A stretch of DNA of 8,508 nt from CAZIWW01 sp964543275 (lineage in GTDB: Bacteria > Patescibacteriota > Minisyncoccia > Moranbacterales > UBA11712): assembly GCA_964543275.1 (NCBI GenBank), contig CAZIWW010000031.1:1-8508 (forward strand), given 5' to 3'. A program made the translations under genes and the position numbers. Below are positions 6,161 through 8,508 of this stretch, piece by piece. How positions within the stretch are numbered: position 1 is the stretch's first letter; each line of letters begins with the position of its first letter. The notes below the pieces were generated by a model. The model made no database searches. It saw only the letters and a list, made by a program, of their open reading frames with translations, and had not been told where the DNA came from.

Positions 6161-6243
6161 CTAGGAAAGTCCGACAGCTTCTTCGCCACATACGGATAAA
6201 GAAGCAGCATCCGTCAGAACCCGGGCTTTTCATCTGACGGGTT
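6161..6243 (+). ncRNA. Structured RNA candidate with RNase P CR I/CR V-like words
   Basis: AGGAAAGTCCG (6163-6173) matches conserved region I of bacterial RNase P RNA. CAGAACCCGGGCTT (6215-6228) matches conserved region V (ACAGAACCCGGCUUA) with one extra G. AAAGTCC (6166-6172) can pair with GGGCTTT (6223-6229), as the P4 helix does. In a normal rnpB these regions lie a few hundred bases apart; here the gap is 41 bases, so this cannot be a full RNase P RNA. Other helices are GCTTCTT/AAGAAGC (6177-6183 with 6199-6205), ACGGAT/ATCCGT (6192-6197 with 6209-6214), ATCCGTCAGA/TCTGACGGGT (6209-6218 with 6233-6242, one G-U) and AACCCG/CGGGTT (6218-6223 with 6238-6243). Several exclude each other. It could be an rnpB remnant, a mini-RNA, an rpsF leader regulator, or a terminator (the last stem is followed by TTAATTAATT). 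Confidence 0.35.
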
Positions 6244-6272
6244 TAATTAATTCTCACAGTAATAAAATTCTC

Positions 6273-6340
6273 AATTAGTTGATTAGTCCGCCTGCAATGA
6301 TATTGCGTTTCGGGCAGGCATTTATTCGCAAGTTAGCATC
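6273..6340 (+). repeat. Leader repeat before rpsF, with palindromic insert
   Basis: AATTAG-2-GATTAG (6273-6286), then a palindromic block with GCCTGC (6290-6295) pairing GCAGGC (6314-6319), then ATTCGCAAGTTAGCATC (6324-6340), 7 bases before the rpsF ATG. The same outer pieces occur before ssb, there without the palindrome (about 32 bases shorter). A smaller hairpin CAAT/ATTG (6295-6298 with 6302-6305) can form inside. No Shine-Dalgarno is present, so the 3' end of the repeat occupies the ribosome-binding region. Confidence 0.65.
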
Positions 6341-6347
6341 ATATATT

Positions 6348-6806
6348 ATGGAATACGAACTCTTGTTTATTATTTCTCTTGACAACGAGGAAAAAATCGA
6401 AGAAATTAAGCACGAGATAGAAAAAACCATTGCCGATTTAGGCGGCAAGGTTTTAAGCTTTACAGATATCGGCAAGAGAAAATTCGCTTACCCTATTAAA
6501 CATCAGACTCACGGATTTTATAGCTACGCTCGCTTCAAAACCGATGATAATTCTGTCATCGCCGAGCTCAACCGCCGCATCAGCTTGAACGGAAAGGTAA
6601 TGCGCCACCTTATTGTGAGGGCTTCTGAAATCGGAAAGCCCGTTGTCAGTCCTGAAGCAGAAAGATTAGCAGAGCAACCAACTGCCCCTGGGACAAAAAC
6701 CGAGCCGCCTACCAAAGAAAAGAAGGAGATAGCAGAAAAGGCTAAAGCCAGTATGGACGAGCTGGACAAGAAACTTGATGAGCTATTGGAAGAATCCCCC
6801 AAGTAA
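6348..6806 (+). CDS. rpsF: 30S ribosomal protein bS6 with C-terminal extension
   Basis: Small-subunit protein that binds 16S rRNA with S18 in the platform; the two are commonly encoded together, as here. Residues 1-93 form the S6 fold: MEYELLFIISLDNEEKI, then the conserved LGGKVLSFTDIGKRKFAYPI strand, ending in the MRHLIVRAS strand. Residues 94-152 are a roughly 60-residue extension absent from short S6 proteins. It has a proline/threonine/glutamate-rich linker and a charged helix ending MDELDKKLDELLEESPK. The frame is open upstream to 6279, but those 23 residues lack S6 similarity and lie over the leader repeat, so the ATG at 6348 is the start. No SD precedes it. ssb follows after 112 bases, not overlapping as in compact operons. 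Confidence 0.93.
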   Translation: MEYELLFIISLDNEEKIEEIKHEIEKTIADLGGKVLSFTDIGKRKFAYPIKHQTHGFYSYARFKTDDNSVIAELNRRISLNGKVMRHLIVRASEIGKPVVSPEAERLAEQPTAPGTKTEPPTKEKKEIAEKAKASMDELDKKLDELLEESPK

Positions 6807-6811
6807 ATATC

Positions 6812-6910
6812 ATGCTAATTAACTAAACAAATGCCAATCAACGAGTTGCTAGTCAGTTTATCCGCATCATTTGCAATTAGCGGATTAGCGTCTATTCGTA
6901 GATTAGCATC
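6812..6910 (+). repeat. Leader repeat before ssb, bounded by inverted 8-mers
   Basis: ATGCTAAT (6812-6819) is the inverse complement of ATTAGCAT (6902-6909), bounding about 98 bases of spacer. Inside are AATTAG-2-GATTAG (6875-6888) and ATTCGTAGATTAGCATC (6894-6910). The latter matches the rpsF copy at 14 of 17 positions and ends 8 bases before the ssb ATG. The ATTAGC word appears three times (6876, 6884, 6902). No gene was recognised in this spacer. Confidence 0.65.
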
Positions 6911-6918
6911 GCATCAAA

Positions 6919-7413
6919 ATGAACCTCAACAAAGCTATGCTTATTGGCAACATCACCCGGGACCCAGAACTAAGAAGTACGCCCTCTGGGCAATCCGTAG
7001 CTTCTTTCGGATTAGCCACCAACCGAGTCTGGAAAGACCCCAGCACCGGAGAAAAAAGAGAAGCCGTGGAATTTCACAACATCGTTGCTTGGGGAAGACT
7101 GGCTGAAATTTGCGGGCAGTATCTTCGCAAGGGAAGCAAAATTTTCATCGAAGGAAGAATTCAAACCCGCAGTTGGCAGGGGCAGGACGGCAATAAGAGA
7201 TACACTACCGAAATAGTCGCCGAGAATATGATTATGCTGGACCGAAAACCGCAGGGGGATTTTCAAACCCAGCCCAGCGCTCCCCAATCTCAAGCTCCCG
7301 CCCAGTCCGCGGGCGCTCCTCAGCAAAAGCAATCCGCCCAACCCGAAGAAATCCCCACCATTCAAATCGACGAAAATCAGGATGAAGTAAAGATTGAGGA
7401 TATCCCGTTTTAA
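6919..7413 (+). CDS. ssb: Single-stranded DNA-binding protein
   Basis: Cytoplasmic, normally homotetrameric protein that coats single-stranded DNA during replication, recombination and repair. Residues 1-108 form the OB fold with the usual landmarks: MNLNKAMLIGNITRDPELRSTPSG, then VASFGLATNRVW, EFHNIVAWGRLAEICGQYL, KGSKIFIEGRIQTRSW and YTTEIVAENMIMLDR. Residues 110-146 are a disordered linker rich in Q, P, A and S. The C-terminus carries the acidic interaction tip IEDIPF (159-164), the DDIPF-type peptide that binds partner proteins. The length of 164 is normal. The gene lies between rpsF and rpsR, a widespread order, but with a 112-base spacer before and a 142-base spacer after, both filled with repeats. 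No SD precedes the ATG. Confidence 0.96.
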   Translation: MNLNKAMLIGNITRDPELRSTPSGQSVASFGLATNRVWKDPSTGEKREAVEFHNIVAWGRLAEICGQYLRKGSKIFIEGRIQTRSWQGQDGNKRYTTEIVAENMIMLDRKPQGDFQTQPSAPQSQAPAQSAGAPQQKQSAQPEEIPTIQIDENQDEVKIEDIPF

Positions 7414-7433
7414 CAAATTCAAATCTCAAAACG

Positions 7434-7542
7434 CAAAACTCAAAGCCTTGGTATCCCGCTCCGCGGGATGACAAATCTTTTTAGAATTAATCGTCTGGCG
7501 AAGCCAGACACCTTACTTTTGACATTTGACCTTTGAGTTTTG
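7434..7542. repeat. 109-bp nested inverted-repeat unit between ssb and rpsR
   Basis: CAAAACTCAAAG (7434-7445) and CTTTGAGTTTTG (7531-7542) are perfect 12-bp inverted ends. Inside are two separate perfect 7-bp hairpins: ATCCCGC/GCGGGAT (7453-7459, 7463-7469; loop TCC) and GTCTGGC/GCCAGAC (7493-7499, 7503-7509; loop GAA). The second contains GCGAAGC, a sequence known to make an exceptionally stable DNA mini-hairpin. The right end also carries the direct repeat TTTTGACATTT (7517-7527 and 7538-7548). It resembles a small MITE-like element or composite of dispersed palindromes. No ORF lies inside and no flanking target duplication was recognised. Confidence 0.6.
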
Positions 7543-7555
7543 ACATTTAATTACT

Positions 7556-7777
7556 ATGGAGCCAATTCAACCAACTAAAAAAAACTGCTACTTTTGCACC
7601 AATAATATTGATGCCATTGATTACAAAGACACTCAACTCTTGAGAAGATTTATGAATTCCCAGGCCAAGATTGTGCCTCCGCGTCGAACCGGCAACTGCG
7701 CCAAGCATCAGAGAATGATCGTCCGAGCCATCAAGAGAGCCAGAACAATGGCGCTGGTGTCATATCTTATTAAATAA
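7556..7777 (+). CDS. rpsR: 30S ribosomal protein bS18
   Basis: Small-subunit protein, partner of S6 on the 16S rRNA platform. At 73 residues it has the normal length. The conserved core is present: IDYKDTQLLRRFMNSQAKIVPPRRTG, then NCAKHQRMIVRAIKRARTMALV. It is a cysteine-bearing version with C11-x2-C14 near the N-terminus and C48-x2-H51 later, a set that could bind zinc. Many bacteria have lost these cysteines. In many bacteria rplI (L9) follows rpsR, but here the next gene is efp, and no L9 is visible. It is separated from ssb by the nested inverted-repeat unit; no convincing SD or promoter precedes the ATG. Confidence 0.96.
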   Translation: MEPIQPTKKNCYFCTNNIDAIDYKDTQLLRRFMNSQAKIVPPRRTGNCAKHQRMIVRAIKRARTMALVSYLIK

Positions 7778-7782
7778 CCTTG

Positions 7783-7872
7783 TTTCCTTGGCAACTAATT
7801 TCTACAAATTTCGCGAAGCAAATTTCTATCAATTTCAGAAATTTATGGAAATAAAGTAGAAACCAATGGAAA
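7783..7872. repeat. 90-bp nested inverted-repeat unit between rpsR and efp
   Basis: Outer arms pair in order: TTTCC (7783-7787) with GGAAA (7868-7872), TTGG (7788-7791) with CCAA (7863-7866), and TTTCTAC (7799-7805) with GTAGAAA (7856-7862). Inside, AAATTTCT (7820-7827) pairs perfectly with AGAAATTT (7837-7844). A further small hairpin centres on GCGAAGC (7813-7819) flanked by AAATTT on both sides. The word AAATTTC recurs. The unit fills most of the 118-base rpsR-efp spacer. It may terminate the rpsR transcript, though there is no clean U-tract, or be a MITE-like insertion. Confidence 0.5.
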
Positions 7873-7895
7873 TTAATCGTTCTGTTTTTTAAATT

Positions 7896-8456
7896 ATGCT
7901 AAGCCTTTCCGATATAAAAACCGGCAAAACCATAGCCTTGAATGACGAGCCATACCTCGTTATTTTTCATCAGCACTCGAAAATAGGCCGAGCCGGCGCG
8001 GTTTTGCGAACCAAGCTTAAAAATCTAAAAACCGGCGCCGTGCTGGAAAAAACTTTCCAGGGAGCGGATAAAATTAAAGAGGCTGAAATCGCTAAAACCA
8101 AAGCCCAGTATCTCTACAGAGAGAACAACGGTTTTATTTTTATGGATAACAAAACTTACGAACAATTTACCCTGCCACGATCCGTTTTGGCAGATTCGGA
8201 AAAATATCTTATTGAAAATACCGAAGTGACAATTCTTAATTTCAACGATCAGCCCATCAATATTGAACTGCCGATAAAAATGAACTTCAAAGTCGCGGAG
8301 GCCCCGCCTGCTATCCGCGGCAACACCGCCGACGGCGGCTCAAAGCAAGTTACCATCGAAACAGGACTTAAAATAAACGTTCCGCTGTTTATAAAAAAAG
8401 GCGATATAATTCGAGTGAACACCGAAACCGGGGAATACGTGGAACGGGCGAAATGA
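7896..8456 (+). CDS. efp: Elongation factor P
   Basis: Translation factor that binds between the ribosomal P and E sites and rescues ribosomes stalled on polyproline. At 186 residues it matches the family (E. coli 188). The N-terminal KOW-like domain covers about 1-63 (MLSLSDIKTGKTIALNDEPY, ending RTKLKNLKTGAVLEKTFQGADK). A second OB domain covers about 65-125. The C-terminal OB domain carries the family signature near GNTADGGSKQVTIETGLKINVPLFI. The loop-tip residue equivalent to E. coli K34 is R32, in the sequence SKIGRAGAVLR. Arginine there is the site of rhamnosylation by EarP in some bacteria, but no EarP is in the window and unmodified EF-P also exists. There is no SD; the ATG at 7896 gives the expected N-terminus. 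The last base of the TGA stop begins a tandem repeat. Confidence 0.96.
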   Translation: MLSLSDIKTGKTIALNDEPYLVIFHQHSKIGRAGAVLRTKLKNLKTGAVLEKTFQGADKIKEAEIAKTKAQYLYRENNGFIFMDNKTYEQFTLPRSVLADSEKYLIENTEVTILNFNDQPINIELPIKMNFKVAEAPPAIRGNTADGGSKQVTIETGLKINVPLFIKKGDIIRVNTETGEYVERAK

Positions 8457-8508
8457 CTACTCACTTTACTACTCACTTTACTACTCACTTTACTACTCAC
8501 TTTACTAT
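8456..8508. repeat. 12-bp tandem repeat at the window edge
   Basis: ACTACTCACTTT is repeated four times without a mismatch (8456-8467, 8468-8479, 8480-8491, 8492-8503), then ACTAT as a fifth, cut-off and slightly diverged copy. The array starts at the last base of the efp stop codon and reaches the end of the sequence, so its true length is unknown. It may also mark where an assembly stopped. Confidence 0.9.

Noticed and set aside
6279..6347. Longer S6 reading frame starting at 6279
   Set aside because: The extra 23 residues are encoded by the leader repeat and palindrome; the S6 fold begins exactly at the ATG at 6348.
6831..7106. 91-codon ORF overlapping the start of ssb
   Set aside because: It runs through the leader repeat and then out of frame through ssb; its protein resembles nothing, while the ssb frame is unmistakable.
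7453..7509. The two 7-bp hairpins as intrinsic terminators of ssb
   Set aside because: Neither is followed directly by a U-tract, and both lie inside a larger inverted-repeat unit.
7519..7545. TTGACA/TTGACC boxes before rpsR as a promoter
   Set aside because: They are part of the repeated TTTTGACATTT arms; a 16-18 base spacing puts the -10 at or next to the rpsR ATG with no good match.
8249..8500. Minus-strand ORF through the tandem repeat and efp
   Set aside because: It is antisense to a well-supported efp; only the repeat part is worth noting, and its upstream continuation is outside the window.
8456..8508. CRISPR array
   Set aside because: The 12-bp units are directly adjacent with no spacers between them and no cas gene nearby.

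Overview
The window holds nine recognisable housekeeping genes, two unrecognised small genes and an unusually repeat-rich set of spacers. The gene complement and style suggest a small-genome bacterium of the Candidate Phyla Radiation (Patescibacteria, Parcubacteria-like). Grounds are the moderate-to-low GC, the near absence of Shine-Dalgarno sequences (only one gene has a clear one), an rpsF-ssb-rpsR cluster without rplI behind it, an S6 with a long charged tail, and short EF-P and YchF. This is an inference from gene style, since no rRNA is present. TGA serves as a normal stop (trpS, efp), which argues against the UGA-glycine code of Gracilibacteria and Absconditabacteria.

Layout. 61-1817: a near-consensus promoter drives trpS and a CDP-alcohol phosphatidyltransferase, closed by a hairpin terminator. 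1940-4502: a divergent pair, a phosphohexomutase (minus) and mannose-1-phosphate guanylyltransferase (plus). They share a 139-base spacer with overlapping promoters and together would turn mannose-6-phosphate into GDP-mannose. 4567-5613: ychF, which carries a 28-bp palindrome inside its reading frame. 5610-6061: two small charged helical ORFs on the minus strand, convergent with ychF. 6062-6347: a structured spacer with RNase P-like sequence words and several mutually exclusive hairpins. 6348-7777: rpsF, ssb, rpsR. 7896-8456: efp. 8456-8508: a 12-bp tandem repeat running off the window edge.

Functionally, most genes serve translation (TrpRS, S6, S18, EF-P, the ribosome-associated ATPase YchF), with SSB for DNA maintenance, one phospholipid head-group enzyme and two GDP-mannose enzymes for glycan building.

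The genes are ordinary. The interest lies in the DNA around and inside them: the palindrome in ychF beside its nucleotide-specificity motif; a repeat family directly in front of rpsF and ssb, with related pieces before manC; two nested inverted-repeat units flanking rpsR; and the RNase P-like mini-element before rpsF. No tRNA, rRNA, CRISPR array, transposase or phage gene was seen.
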